Of a stretch of 64,000 nucleotides of DNA, positions 1-12,780 are shown in pieces. Position 1 is the stretch's first letter. The number at the start of each line of letters is the position of its first letter. The DNA is from Neocallimastix lanati (nom. inval.) (taxonomy: Eukaryota; Neocallimastigomycota; Neocallimastigomycetes; Neocallimastigales; Neocallimastigaceae), in the NCBI GenBank assembly GCA_016946835.1, contig JACVTC010000050.1:1-64000 (forward strand), in the 5' to 3' direction. The notes under the pieces were generated by a model that was not told the DNA's origin, did no database searches, and saw only the letters and a list, made by a program, of their open reading frames with translations. The position numbers were made by a program, and so were the translations under genes.

Positions 1-120
1 AATTTTAATATATAAAGTAATAGAATAATACATATATAATATAAGATAATAAAAATATATAAAATAATATAATTAATAAAAAACAATTTTTATAAATAAT
101 ATTCAACTATATTAATTAAT

Positions 121-234
121 ATAAAAAGGGATAATGTTAATTAATATGTAATACAATATTAATCAATTAATATATTAGGGGTTCAATTAATGTATAAAAG
201 GGATAATATTAATTAATATGTAATACAATATTAA
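121..234. repeat. Tandem duplication of an AT-rich ~72-bp unit
   Basis: A block beginning ATAAAAAGGGATAAT at 121 recurs at 194 with two or three differences. Both copies run on through the same TAATACAATATTAAT stretch. No coding potential is seen. It may be part of an older LTR cut off by the window edge. Confidence 0.6.
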
Positions 235-250
235 TTTGGTTATGAACGGT

Positions 251-336
251 ACAAGGATTTAAGGAGTACAAATTATAATTTATAATTAAATTGTTATTTT
301 TGTGGTATTAAATATAAATTAATTTGTATCAATCCT
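251..336. repeat. Small foldback (MITE-like or LTR fragment)
   Basis: CAAGGATT at 251 pairs with AATCCTTG near 329, and inside these TACAAATTA pairs with TAATTTGTA. This gives an ~86-bp imperfect foldback immediately left of the LTR of element A. Whether it is a separate MITE or a variant LTR end is unclear. Confidence 0.4.
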
Positions 337-341
337 TGACA

Positions 342-965
342 AAATTATATTAATTATATAAAGTTTGTAAAAATATATATTATTATAAAATTAATTATAT
401 AAAAATGATGAATTATATTAATTATAAATCATATAAAATAATATTATTATAGTATAAAATTTAATTATTATTAATATAAACTTTTATATTAATGTTTATA
501 TAAAATATAACAATTATGATTAATATAGAGATAATAATTATAAAAAAAAATATATAAAAATATTATAAAAAAAAAAAAAAATGTTTTTGTTAAAAAATTA
601 TTGATATATGTTAATTAGTAATAGTTGATTTAATATAAGAAAAATGTTTTAATTAGTTAAGATAGTAGTTTAGTATTAGTTTTAATAAAATTAGTTGTTT
701 AAGTAATTAATTATAGAATATTATAATTAAATTATAATTATTAATAGTTAATTAATATGATAAAAATAAAATAAAATAAAATAAAATAAAATAAAATAAA
801 ATAAAATAAAAATAAAATATTACAAAACAAATATCCTAAAATAAAAAATTTAAATAACTAAATAAAATAATTAATATTATTATTAGAATATATAACTTAA
901 TACAATTCCCCAGTGTAGCGCCCAAAACTATTGTAAATACGAATATTTAAAAATATATCGTATCA
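342..965 (+). repeat. Element A left (5') LTR
   Basis: It matches 9585-10208 nearly base for base, including a 5-bp (AAAAT)n microsatellite near 765-810 and the end GTAGCGCCCAAAAC...GTATCA. The left edge is where recognisable similarity starts. The terminal TGATAC seen in the right copy is not seen here. Confidence 0.8.
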
Positions 966-971
966 TATTTT

Positions 972-989
972 TGGTGGAGAATCCGGGCG
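972..989 (+). other. Element A primer-binding site
   Basis: TGGTGGAGAATCCGGGCG starts six bases after the LTR end. It begins with TGG, complementary to a tRNA 3' CCA. The same 18 bases follow the LTR of element B at 25488, and a diverged version follows the LTR of D at 11059. This supports tRNA priming. I cannot name the tRNA with confidence. Confidence 0.75.
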
Positions 990-1196
990 CTGCACTATTA
1001 AATTATATGAAAATAATAATAATATTATAAAAAAAAAAAAAAATTTTTTTTTTTTTTATTAAAATATATATATATATATAATAGTAAAAATAAATAAATA
1101 ATATTAGAGATAAGTCGAATTAAATAAGAAAATAAATTACGTATTAAATATAAGTTTTGTTTCATTTTTTTTTCCTTTTTTAGTAGTTAATTAATA

Positions 1197-2761
1197 ATGG
1201 TTGACGCTTCCAAAGTAAAACGTGATCTACCATATCTATGTGACTATGGTAAAGACATAGACACATGGATAGAAGATTTTAAGGGTGTCATGGAAATGCA
1301 TGACATCCAAGATTCATCTAGAATTTTTGTATGGCTAAAAATAGCCGTGGAGGCTGACTTGAGGAACGTTTTGAAATCATTAGTAACCACTCGGAATAAT
1401 ATCACAAGGTATCCAAACTATAAAGAAGTGCAATCAGCTATTGAAAAGTATATGGATATAAAACCAGCTGATAAATGCTCAGTTTTAAAAATCTGAAAAT
1501 AAAACCAAATGAAAATATAAAGAATTTTAACTACCGTTATTTAACCTTGTATCATCGATTAGATAGAGATTATCAGAAGATTATATCAGTCGATGATTAT
1601 TTAAATTCAATAAAATCAAGAATATATGTTCATTCTCAAATTCTCTTAGCCGAATGTGATACCTTGTCGGATGCTTTTGAAGTGGCTGTAAGAGCCGAGA
1701 AAGCCGAAAAAAGGACCATAGGAAATAATGAATTTCTCAACACTTCTATGGTCTTCCAAAATAATTCTAATTGTCAAAATTCTTTATTAGAACATCCATT
1801 ATATAGAGGATTGACCGAAGGAAATAGGGATTTAGATAATTCTATACAAAATGCGTATTATGTGGGCAATGCTTATCTGTTTTCTACTGGTCGATATCGT
1901 CAAGAAAGATTTAATTCAAGGTATAATAATAACAACAATAATAATAATCAATTTAGAAATTTTACTTGCTACCTCTGTGGCGAACCGGGTCACAAAGCAA
2001 GAGAATGTAACAAAAGAAATTTAAGAAATAAAAATAAATCTCTTAATTATAGTCAGGATCAGAATCAATTAATGACCTTCGGAAAATTTAATTCTGGATT
2101 TTATAATGAAAATAATTATAATAATAATGGAAATAGAATGTTTAATAACGGAAATAATGGAAATAATTATAATATTAATAATAATAATAATAATAATAAT
2201 AATTATAATACTCTATATGGTAATAATAATTATAACAGTAATTATAATAACAATAATAATTATAATAATTTCTATAACAGTAATATTAATAGTAACAATA
2301 ATAATAATAATAATAATTTCAATAACAGTAATAATAATAATAATAATAATTTTGGTAACTATAATAATAATTCCAATAATAATAATATTAACAATGGTAA
2401 TTATAATTTTAGGAACAACAACAATAGAGGAAAAAATAATTATAATAACAATAATAATTATAATAATAACAATTATAGCAATAATAATTATATTAATAGC
2501 AATTATAACAATAATAATTATAATAACAATAATATGTATAATAACAATAATAATTATAATAGAAATAATAATTATAATAGTAATAGTAATTATGGAAATA
2601 ATAATTATAATACTAATAATACTAATTATGACAACTATAACAATGATAACTACAACAATGCAAGAAATATGGAGGAAATAAGAAATAAAAGTAATCCTAG
2701 GTACTTTGATAATCAAAATCCTCATCAGCAAAATATTAGAAGCGATAGCAATTTAAAATAG
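1197..2761 (+). pseudogene. gag: Element A gag region (capsid, CCHC knuckle, Asn-rich tail)
   Basis: The start MVDASKVKRDLPYLCDYGKD aligns with MIDAAKLQKALPNLIDYGKD of element B gag (25728), which fixes the start. The capsid-like part covers about the first 200 residues. It is followed by one zinc knuckle, CYLCGEPGHKAREC, near nucleotide 1969. The last ~200 residues are almost pure Asn/Tyr, coded by AAT/AAC/TAT repeats. As a member of the gypsy Gag family it would form the virus-like particle shell. It looks broken (about two breaks across gag). Confidence 0.8.
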
Positions 2762-2991
2762 ATTATGGGAGAAGGCCAACTTCCAGTAAACAAACCACCC
2801 TTTTATGTATAAACAACGACAATTATTGTAATGATAACTTCCATAATCATTATAATAATAATAATAATAATATTAATGAACCTAATAATTATAATGAAAA
2901 TAATATATATTATAAGAATATTAAAAATAAAAATAATAATTTACTAATTAATAATAATGAAAGAAATGAAAATTATGGAAATAATAAAGAA

Positions 2992-3300
2992 ATGGATATC
3001 AAGAATAAAGACAACAACTATAAAAACAATGAAAATATTTATTTAGTTAATAGAAAAGATAATTTTAATACTAATTCCAATGATAATGATAATAATAATT
3101 ATAATAATTATAATATTTATGATAATTATAATAGTAATAATAATTATTGCAATAAACCAAATTGTAACAATAACAATAATACTAATAATAACAATAACTT
3201 TAATAATAACAATAACCATAAAAATAACAAAAATAATAATTACACATATAATAATAATTACATTAATAATCGTTACAATAATGATAATAATAGTAATAGT

Positions 3301-3338
<38 letters not shown>

Positions 3339-4308
3339 TAATCATAATAGTAGTTATAATAATAATTATAATTTTGTTAATAATGGTAATAATTATAATA
3401 ATGATGATTATAATAATCGAAGTAATATTAATAACAATAATTATAATAATAATAGTCATAGTTATATTAATAATAATAATAGTAATATTAATAATAATAG
3501 TGATATTAATAATAATGTTAATATTAATAATAATAATAGTAATTATAACAATAAGAATCTTAATAATAATTATAGTAATAGAGATTATAGTAATGATAAT
3601 TATAATAATAACGATACCAATAATTACAATCATAATAATAATTATAAAAATTACAATAACTATAATTATAATTATAATAATAGTATTATGAAATGTAATA
3701 GTGATAATGTTAATATGAGAAATGATAATAATGATTATTATATCGATGATAATAATAATCATTATAATAATTGTAATAATCATTGTAATAATAATATTAA
3801 GGATAATGATAATGAAAAAAATGATTATTATAATAACAATTATAATAAAAATAATAATAATAATGTTTATTTAAGAGATACCAATGAAGAATTCCAGGAT
3901 GAAGTTGTTTTTGCTGCTCAGAGAAAAGGGAAACAAAATAAAGAAAAATATAAGGGGCCTTATAAAGAAACACAAAGGCTTCATCTCAAAGATAATCCAG
4001 TTCCTATTCACACTCCAGCCATGAAACAAATAAATAATAATAATGATAATTATAATGATAGTAATAATAATGAGGAACTAAATAATAATAAAATAATTGA
4101 AGGTGAATATCTTTCTTCTACAAAAAAGGTTAATTTTAGAGAAAATCCAGATATTATTGAAATTAATAATAATGGAAATATTCGAGATGAAGATAATATG
4201 AATTTAGAGGATGATCCAAATAATTTAAATTATAATAATAATAATCATAATATTAATATTGATGATTATAATAATAATATTAACAATAATGACAATTCTA
4301 ATAATATC

Positions 4309-4363
<55 letters not shown>

Positions 4364-7300
4364 TTAATGATAATATTAATACTAATAATGATAGTAATAA
4401 TAACACAGAAAAATTGGAACATTTGGATATATCATATATAAACCAACCAAATATTTCAAACGCAAAAAAAATTAACAAATTAAATAGAATTAAAGAGATA
4501 ATATCCAATACTACAAACGAAAATGAAAATGGAGGTAATACTAAGACGTCAAAATTAGAGAAACATATTAAAATGATCAATTTGGTCGATAATTATGATA
4601 TAAATGACCTGGTTAAAGATGTTGCCAATATAGAAGTCAAACTTAAATTGGCACACTTATTGGACTTATGTCCTAAATTTCGTACCGGGTTTAACAAAGA
4701 ACAAAAATTAATTAAAAGTACCAGTAAAGAATTTTTAATAAATGCTTTATCATTGTTAAGCGACTATAAAGTTATAAAAGTAAATGGTACTATTGAAGGA
4801 TCCTACGCAGAAATATTCTTAGATTCTTGTGCAAGTGTTAATTTAATTACTGCTGCTGCATTCGAGAAGTATAAAATAAATAAAACGGCCGTTGGAACTA
4901 TTTCGGAAAGAATATTCCAGGCTTATTCTAATAATTATATTTCTTCGGATGTATACGAATTAGAAATTGAAATAGGCGGCTACACTTTCAAAGACTATTT
5001 CAGAAAAATAGAAAAAGATGATATTTTCGACGTGTTAATTGGTATTGACACGCTTAAGAAAAACAGATTTGTGCTAGATTTAGTTGATGATACTTTATTA
5101 CGTAAAAATGATAATGGTGATTTTATTGAACTTTCTAATTTAATGTATAATGTAAATTTTTCTAATGTTAATGATTTAAATATTAATAAAAATGATTCTG
5201 AAAATTATGTTACGCGTTGTGATGGTATTATCAATTATTGTGCGTGTTCAAATTTTTTGTGTAATGATACTTCTAATATAAATATTAGTGATTTTGATAA
5301 TTTAATATTATCTAATGATGAAGTTCTTAATAATAATGATTTATTTTCTATTGATAATAATGTGTTATTTCTTAATAATGATTCAAAAATTTGTCCCGCT
5401 ATTCTTTTAATAACTTCTGATGATAATTCATCTTTTGTTGATTTAAAATCTCTGCAAAATGATAAGAAAATTTCGCTTGTACACGACATATTATCTGAAG
5501 TACCTTCTTCTATTAGAGATTCAATTAAAATTTTATTTTTATCATACACGGATATTTTAGCTGTTAAAACAGACGATTTAGGTAATTCTAAATTATTTCC
5601 TCATAGAATTAATTTAGTTCCTGGTACTCACCCTGTTAAACAGAGAGCATATAGACTCTCTAAAGTACAAGCAGATGCTCTAAAAAAAGAAATAATTAAA
5701 CTCATTAACAATAAATTAATTGTTCCTTCAAATTCTCCTTGGTCTTCACCAGTTGTTCTTGTGTTAAAAAAAAATGGTCAAGTAAGAATGTGCGTTGATT
5801 ATAGAGTAGTAAATAACTGTACGAAGAAAGATGCCTATGCCCTTCCTATTATCGATGATATTCTTTATTATGTAGGAAACACCGCAGTTCTTTCAACAAT
5901 TGATTTATTTTCAGGATACCATCAAATTCCTATGCATCCTGATGATAGAGATATTACGTGTTTTACTACTATTTATGGTAATTTTAATTTTCAAGTTATG
6001 CCTTTTGGGTTGTGTAATGCTCCCGCAACTTTTCAAAGGGAGATGAACCGAATATTCTTCGACTTGATTGGTGTTTGTGTCTTTGTCTATATCGATGATC
6101 TTGTTGTGTATTCTCCCTCAATGGATCAGCATATTAAAGATCTTGAAAAGGTTTTCAAAATTCTACATAATAATGGATTAAAAATTAATTTAGAGAAATG
6201 TCATTTTTTTAAAGAAGAAGTAGAATTATTAGGACACAAATTATCTACTAAAGGAATTAGTCCTATTGATTCAAAAGTGAATGTTATTATGAATTGGTTA
6301 CCTCCTAAAAATATTAAGCAACTACGTTCTTTTTTAGGTGCTATTGGCTATTATAGGAAATTCATTTATAATTTTGCTCAAATTGCTAAACCATTATATG
6401 AACTTACAAAAAAAAATGTTCCTTTTGTATGGACTGATACTACTAATAAGGCTTTTGTTGAATTAAAAAATAAAATAATTTCTGCACCTATTTTATCACC
6501 TCCTGTTTTTGAAAAACCATTTATTATTCGTACGGACGCCTCTAAATATGGTATTGGTGGAGTTCTTATTCAGTTAGATGAGAATAATGATGAAAAGCCT
6601 ATTTATTTTGAAAGTCGTACCTTAATAAATGCAGAATTAAACTATAGTATTACGGATTTGGAAGGATTAGCTGCTTACTATTGTGTTATGAAATTTAGAC
6701 CATTTTTAACAGGTAATAATTTTGAAACTATTTTGTACACTGATCATAAACCCTTAGTTTATATTTTCAATAGTAAAGAACCTACTTCTAGCCGTCATAT
6801 TAAATGGATTACGGAATTCAGTATTTTAAAAGTTAAAGTTTTATATGAAGAGGGGAGGAGAAATGTAATTGCAGATGCACTTTCAAGATTAAATTCTGGT
6901 GAAGATATACAAAATAAGAATGTAGAAGAAAATAAAAATATTATTTTGGAAAACAATTTTAATAAAGATAATAATTCAATTAAAAATATTATTTTAAAAG
7001 AGAATATAAGAAATAATAATTCTAATGAAATTAATAAATCAAGAAATAAAATCAGTAGGGAAAATACTAATGACAATTTATTTATAAAAATAGACAATAA
7101 AAATACTATTAAAAATAGCAATTTATCTAAAAAAATAAAAATAAATAATATCACAAACAATCATAAATTATATGAGAATGAAAACAATAATAATTATAAT
7201 AAAAATAATATCTCTGATAAAAAAATAGAAATTAATGGGTTTAATAAAAATAATAACTTTAATACTAATAATAATTATATTAAAAATAACAATTATAATA

Positions 7301-8028
7301 AAAACAATAATCATAATGAAAATAGCAATTGTAATAAAAATAGCAATTATGATAAAGGCAATAATCCTAATGAAAATAATTTTGTTCGAAATAATAATAG
7401 GAATAAAAATAATAATCTCAATGAAAATAATAATTATAATAAAATTAATTACTTAGATGAAAAATTAAAAAATTGTAACATTATTCAAAATAACTATTCA
7501 AATGAAAACAAAGAAAATTATAATACAAAATATAATAATATACATGATCCATATAAAAATAATAATTATTTAACAAAGGAAACAAGCTTTAAAACCGAAA
7601 TATTAAATAATAATGTAATTCAAAATAATGTATTATTTAGAGATATAAAAAATGAGAGTACAACAAATGAAAATTCAAAAGAAAATGAAAATGAAAAAAA
7701 TAATATTGTAAATCAAAATAAAATAAGCATTAATAATAAATTCAATAAAATTTTGAATATTGATAAAAATATTAACAAAAAATCTCTTAATAAAAATGAA
7801 CAAGAAGATCATAGAAGTATAACTATAGGAAAAAAGAAATATAATAATATTTTAAAAATTGATAAAATTAATAATAATTTTACAAATAATAACTTTCAAA
7901 AGGATGATAATAATGAAATGTTAAATAATGATATAAATAAAAATTACTCAAGAAATATTTTATCTAACAATAATGTATATCTAGATACAAATTTCGTAAT
8001 AAATGTTACACCTAATAATAATGATTAC

Positions 8029-8105
<77 letters not shown>

Positions 8106-9309
8106 AATAAATAATAATGAAAATAATAATAATGATGAAAAATTTTTAAATGATTTTATTGATAATTATATAAAACAAAAATTTGTAGAAATAGATGGGA
8201 TTATTTATTATAAACAAAATAATAATTTAAGAAGAGTAATTTTTGATGAAAAAGAAAAATGGAAATTAATTAATTTAGCACATAACGTAGGACATGAAGG
8301 TTGTTATAAAACCTATCATAGATTAAAAAGAGATTACTTTTGGAAAGGAATGAATAAAGATATAAAAATATTTATAAAATGTTGTAAGAAATGTCAAATG
8401 TATAAGCCACAGCCTCAAAATAAATACCCTGAAGATATTCCAACACCACCAGGATTGCCTTTCACAAGAGTTGGTTTAGATTTAGTTGGTCCATTATATA
8501 CAACTGCTAGAGGAAATAGATATATCATAGTATTAGTTGACTACCTTACCAAATGGGTGGAAGCTGAACCATTAGAAAAAACAGAATCTGAAGATGTAAT
8601 AAGATTTTTAATTAATGTGTTTTCGAGGCATGGAATACCAGAGTTATTAATTACAGATAATGGCCCACAACTTATTTCAGATAAAACTAAAGCTTTTCTC
8701 GATTTGCATGATGTATATGTACATAATGTGGCTACGTATCATCCACCTTCTAATGGAGAAGTTGAGAATAGAAATAGAGAAATTGGAAAATATTTGCGAC
8801 TTTTAGGAAAAAATAATAAAGATTGGGATGATATTCTACCTAGTGCTTTATGGGCGCTTAGAACAGCTAAGAATGAAGTAACAAAGTATAGCAGTTTTGA
8901 ATTACTTTATGGTAGAAGGGATTTGCAACCTTTCGAACTTACAATTAATGTTGATCAAAAACATGAAGATGAAACTGATGAAGAATATTATTTAAGAAAA
9001 TTTATTACACATAATAAATGGATTAATGAAGCTATTCGGAATATAGAAACTGCTAATGAACTATGGAAAGATAGAAGAAAACAAATTAAAAGATTAAGAA
9101 GTGAATTTAAACCTGGAGATTTAGTATTAATCAGGAATTTTAATAGAAGAAAATTGGACCCTTATTTTATTGGACCATTAAAAATAGTTAAGCAACAATT
9201 TAATACTGTTACAGTTTGTGATCCAATTACTAATGAAGTTGCCGAAAGAAATATACATCTCAAAAATGTTATTCCTTATATAAGTAGTTTTGTAGAAATC
9301 ACTGATTAA
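2992..9309 (+). CDS. pol: Element A Pol polyprotein: protease, RT, RNase H, integrase
   Basis: Open frame of 2,105 codons. Residues ~1-470 are an Asn-rich low-complexity tail from AAT microsatellites. The aspartic protease motif is FLDSCAS near residue 611. RT shows VRMCVDYR and YIDD at ~1033-1036. RNase H shows RTDASKYGIGG and YTDHKPL. The integrase has an HHCC finger (GHEG...CCKKCQ), then D in GLDLVGP, D in TDNGPQ and E in SNGEVENRN. The C-terminus (PYFIGPLKIV) is GPF/Y-like, with no chromodomain. Unusually, ~420 Asn/Lys-rich residues lie between RNase H (ending ADALSRLNSG) and integrase, against ~45 in element B. The upstream start is arbitrary, because in this family Pol is usually made as a Gag-Pol fusion by frameshift or read-through. 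Confidence 0.85.
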
Positions 9310-9353
9310 TATTAATATTTAAAAAATAATAATAGTTTAAAATAAATCACTAC

Positions 9354-9410
<57 letters not shown>

Positions 9411-9497
9411 ATAATAATCATATAATTATATTACAAAAAAAAAAAAAAATAATGCCTTATAAATTTTAAAATTTATTATTTCATACAAATATTCTTT
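9310..9497 (+). other. Element A 3' untranslated region, A-rich
   Basis: It holds long A runs near 9357-9393 and 9434-9449 and no ORF. The only structured part lies just downstream, at the hairpin before the LTR. Confidence 0.5.
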
Positions 9498-9538
9498 AGA
9501 CTTCAAGGGACGAAGTCTGATCTAAAGCGTGGGCGTTC
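9498..9538 (+). promoter_or_regulatory. Hairpin plus polypurine tract of element A
   Basis: AGACTTC (9498-9504) pairs with GAAGTCT (9512-9518) around loop aagggac. Twenty bases follow, containing AAAGCGTGGGCG, up to the LTR start TGATAC at 9539. The same hairpin at the same distance occurs in element B (32190-32208), and a different hairpin holds the same place in D. The purine-rich part is presumably the plus-strand primer. The hairpin's role is unknown. Confidence 0.65.
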
Positions 9539-10208
9539 TGATACAAGATGAAAAGAAAAATAATGATATTTTAAAATTATTATTAAATTATATTAATTAT
9601 ATAAAGTTTGTAAAATATATTTTATTATAAAATTAATTATATAAAAATGATGAATTATATTAATTATAAATCATATAAAATAATATTATTATAGTATAAA
9701 ATTTAATTATTATAATATAAACTTTTATATTAATGTTTATATAAAATATAACAATTATGATTTAATATAGAGATAATAATTATAAAAAAAAATATATAAA
9801 AATATTATAAAAAAAAAAAAAAATGTTTTTGTTAAAAAATTATTGATATATGTTAATTAGTAATAGTTGATTTAATATAAGAAAAATGTTTTAATTAGTT
9901 AAGATAGTAGTTTAGTTATTAGTTTTAATAAAATTAGTTGTTTAAGTAATTAATTATAGAATATTATAATTAAATTATAATTATTAATAGTTAATTAATA
10001 TGATAAAAATAAAATAAAATAAAATAAAATAAAATAAAATAAAATAAAATAAAAATAAAATATTACAAAACAAATATCCTAAAATAAAAAATTTAAATAA
10101 CTAAATAAAATAATTAATATTATTATTAGAATATATAACTTAATACAATTCCCCAGTGTAGCGCCCAAAACTATTGTAAATACGAATATTTAAAAATATA
10201 TCGTATCA
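9539..10208 (+). repeat. Element A right (3') LTR
   Basis: 670 bp with 6-bp inverted ends TGATAC/GTATCA. It follows the polypurine tract directly and ends at the edge of element D, where the next bases are GTTATGG. A similar GTTATG lies at 239 on the far left, which hints at a target duplication but does not prove it. Confidence 0.85.
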
Positions 10209-10212
10209 GTTA

Positions 10213-11051
10213 TGGTAAAGAACGAACATATAATGGATTATTAATTAGAATTTCAACTTACTTTAGAATCCATTATATTATTCTTTGCTTAATATTACTT
10301 TACTATATTTTCTATACTAAAATATTTTCTAAATATATTTTTTTTTTATATTTTTATTAAAAGTTTCTAAAATATTATCAATAATTTTATATTTTTATTA
10401 TTAATATCAATATCTATAATTTAACCTCAAATTTTATTATTTTATTAAAGTGTTTATTATCAATATTAATATTTTATTTTTATTTTCAAATATATTATTA
10501 TATTATTATTATATTGTATCAATATTAAACTTGTATTCTTTTTAGTATTTTATTTTATTTTTAAATTGATTATTTTATATTTTTATTCCCCACAAATAAA
10601 ATCAAATCTTAATTGATTAATAATAAATATTAAATATATTATAGTTTTTAAATTTATTTTATATAAAATATAAGAATATTATATTAACATTCTTGATTAA
10701 AATAACTTTATTTTTCTGTAAAATCTTTTTAAATTTTGTTTGTTACTTTTCGTATATATTAAATAATTTAGTTTTAGTATATGAAAAATAATATAAAATT
10801 ATGTAAACAAAATTTATTAAAATAAAAATACTTATGAATTAGTTAATTTAAATTAATATAAAATTTTAATTAATTAGTAATAGTAAATATTTTTTTTTAA
10901 ATATGATAATAAAATGTAGAAAGGCTTTACATATTTATTTTTTTTCAAAAAGTATAAATAAGTGAAGTTTTTCAATAATTAAAATGTAGACAGAAAAAAA
11001 TATTAAAAATAAATAATTAAATAAAATTCTAATAAAACCCGAACCATAACA
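10213..11051 (+). repeat. Element D left LTR (putative)
   Basis: The start resembles the 13059 copy (TGGTAAAGAA versus TGATAAAGAA). The end GAACCATAACA resembles GAACCTCAACA of the right copy. A TATAAATA-like promoter lies near 10953 (aaaaagtataaataag). The length differs from the right copy (~840 versus ~530 bp). Confidence 0.4.
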
Positions 11052-11058
11052 TAATTTA

Positions 11059-11076
11059 TGGTGGAGATATCGGGGA
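11059..11076 (+). other. Element D primer-binding site (diverged)
   Basis: TGGTGGAGATATCGGGGA lies seven bases after the putative LTR end. It matches the A/B site TGGTGGAGAATCCGGGCG at 14 of 18 positions by eye. Confidence 0.5.
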
Positions 11077-11292
11077 GTGTGAAAACATTGATGAATAGAT
11101 AATAAAAATAATAGAATAAAATATAATATAAAAATAAATGATCATAATAGTAATACAAAGAAATTTTAAATTTAATTATAAAATTTTAGTAATAACTTAA
11201 GTAAAAATAATATATATATAAATTTAAAATTAAATTGTTAAAAATTGAATTATTTTAAAATGAATTCAATTTAATAATTATATTTTTTTTTA

Positions 11293-11560
11293 GTTAGGTG
11301 GTCGAAGAGTATTTCGAGCCTAACAAATAAATTTTTAATTTTTAAATAAAATCCTTAGGTGGTCAGCCAGAGAGTGCTGAGCCTGAAGGTAAGTATAATA
11401 ATTTTTTTTTTTTAAATCCTTAAGTGTCGGACAGAGAGTGCCGAACTTGAAGGAATAAATATATAAAAATTATTTAAAAACTTTCTTGGGTATCGAAAAA
11501 GGATTTTCGAACTTGAAGAAAGTTAACAATATATTGGTTTACTGCGGTAGTTCCAATATA
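11293..11560 (+). ncRNA. Array of five hairpins in element D leader
   Basis: Four related stem-loops occur with a ~60-bp period. H1 is 11293-11324 (GTTAGG tgg TCGAA...TTCGA g CCTAAC). H2 is 11353-11389 (CCTTAGG tgg TCAG...CTGA g CCTGAAGG). H3 is 11418-11453 (CCTTAAGT g TCGG...CCGA ACTTGAAGG). H4 is 11481-11522 (CTTTCTTGGGT a TCGAAAA...TTTTCGA ACTTGAAGAAAG). The inner stems differ in sequence but still pair, and H2 and H3 share the loop agagagtg. A fifth hairpin, TATATTGG...CCAATATA, follows at 11530-11560 and does not belong to the same repeat family. Position after a PBS suggests a leader RNA role such as packaging. That is inference. Confidence 0.6.
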
Positions 11561-11829
11561 ATAAACATTGAATAATTTTAAAATTTTAATTTAAAATAAT
11601 TTATATTTAGTTTATAATATAAAATTAATACTTAAAATATTACAAATTTTGAAGAAATTATAGAAAAAAAAATAATTTACAATATATTTTTAAGAAATAA
11701 TAATATTTATTATATTATTTAGTGTTTATATAATTACATTAATTGAAAATTTATTAGAACATAATAAATTTTATATTTTTTTTATGATCAATAATTAGAA
11801 TTCCAGTTGCGGAATTTAATAAATTATAT

Positions 11830-12654
11830 AATTACATTAAGCATTTTAAGAATTAAACAAAATATGAGAAGAACAAGTTCCAGATGTTATCTTAAACGAA
11901 GAATTATTAATGCAAAGCATAACTGAATTGAAAGATAAAATAAGTGAATTAAAAAAAAGTGAATTAAAGAAAAATATTTTTGAAGAATATAATATTATTC
12001 AAATTATAGAAAAATAAAAAGAGAAAATTATTTTTGAAGAAGATAATTTTATTCAAATTACAAAAAAGAAGAAAATATTAGTAAGAAAAATCCCTATAAA
12101 GATAACATAAATATTCTTAATTCAGGAAAAGAACAATTCAATAATTGAAAAAGGAAAATATTAAAAAAGAAACAATTCTTCACAGTCCAAGAAGATCAAT
12201 AAATTAAATTGTGAAATTGAATGTTTAAAACTTGGTAAAAGTAGTAATTAAAATATAAAAATAATTTAGTGATATATTAAATGAAAATCTTATTTAAATT
12301 CACAAATCGTAGTATTAAAGTTGAACATAATGCTAATATCACTGATTTAGAAAATTCATTTAAACAAAGTAAAATAGAATTAAAGAATTTAATGAAATAA
12401 TAACTTTAAAACAAGAAGAATATAATAAATAAGAGGATAATTGAACATTAGTAATAATAATTATGATGAAATATAAAAAAAAAAAAAATAAAAAAATAAA
12501 AATAAGAGCTATTATTATTGCTGCTTTTTTTTTTAAAAAAAAATTTAAAAAGGATTAATTTCTAAATGAAAGAAGAAAAAGAAGATTTAAAATTCATAGT
12601 TGAAGTAACTAGCGAAGATATAGAAGCTACTGAATAACTGAAGAATATAACAAG

Positions 12655-12709
<55 letters not shown>

Positions 12710-12780
12710 TTTTGGTACAATCCAAGTTGATCCTGAAATTTTTGGAACTTTTAAAAATTATTATGAAAAATTTTTAATAT
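11830..12780 (+). pseudogene. Decayed coiled-coil-like coding relic inside element D
   Basis: Fragments such as EELLMQSITELKDKISELKK can be read near 11900-11960, and VQVDPEIFGTFKNYYEKF near 12720, between A-rich runs. The heptad-like Leu/Ile/Lys pattern suggests a former Gag or captured host coiled coil. Decay is heavy and no family can be named. Confidence 0.3.

Larger units (their letters stand above)
342..10208 (+). mobile_element. Element A: Ty3/gypsy LTR retrotransposon
   Basis: This is a gypsy-order element: LTR, PBS, Gag with a CCHC knuckle, then a pol ORF with protease, reverse transcriptase, RNase H and integrase, then polypurine tract and LTR. The two LTR copies match closely from 342-965 and from 9585-10208. 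The right LTR has TGATAC...GTATCA ends. The element is a close relative of element B (25442-32790), with the same PBS and the same hairpin ahead of the polypurine tract. It looks broken in gag (about two breaks), while pol is open. The well-matched LTRs suggest a fairly recent insertion. The right end lies directly against element D. No chromodomain is seen; the protein ends soon after the integrase GPF/Y-like region. Confidence 0.9.

Noticed and set aside
2106-2731. Long Ile-rich reading frames on both strands over the gag tail
   Set aside because: They are the other frames of AAT/ATT microsatellites, with no start context or domain. The same holds for 3043-3783 and 4225-4580.
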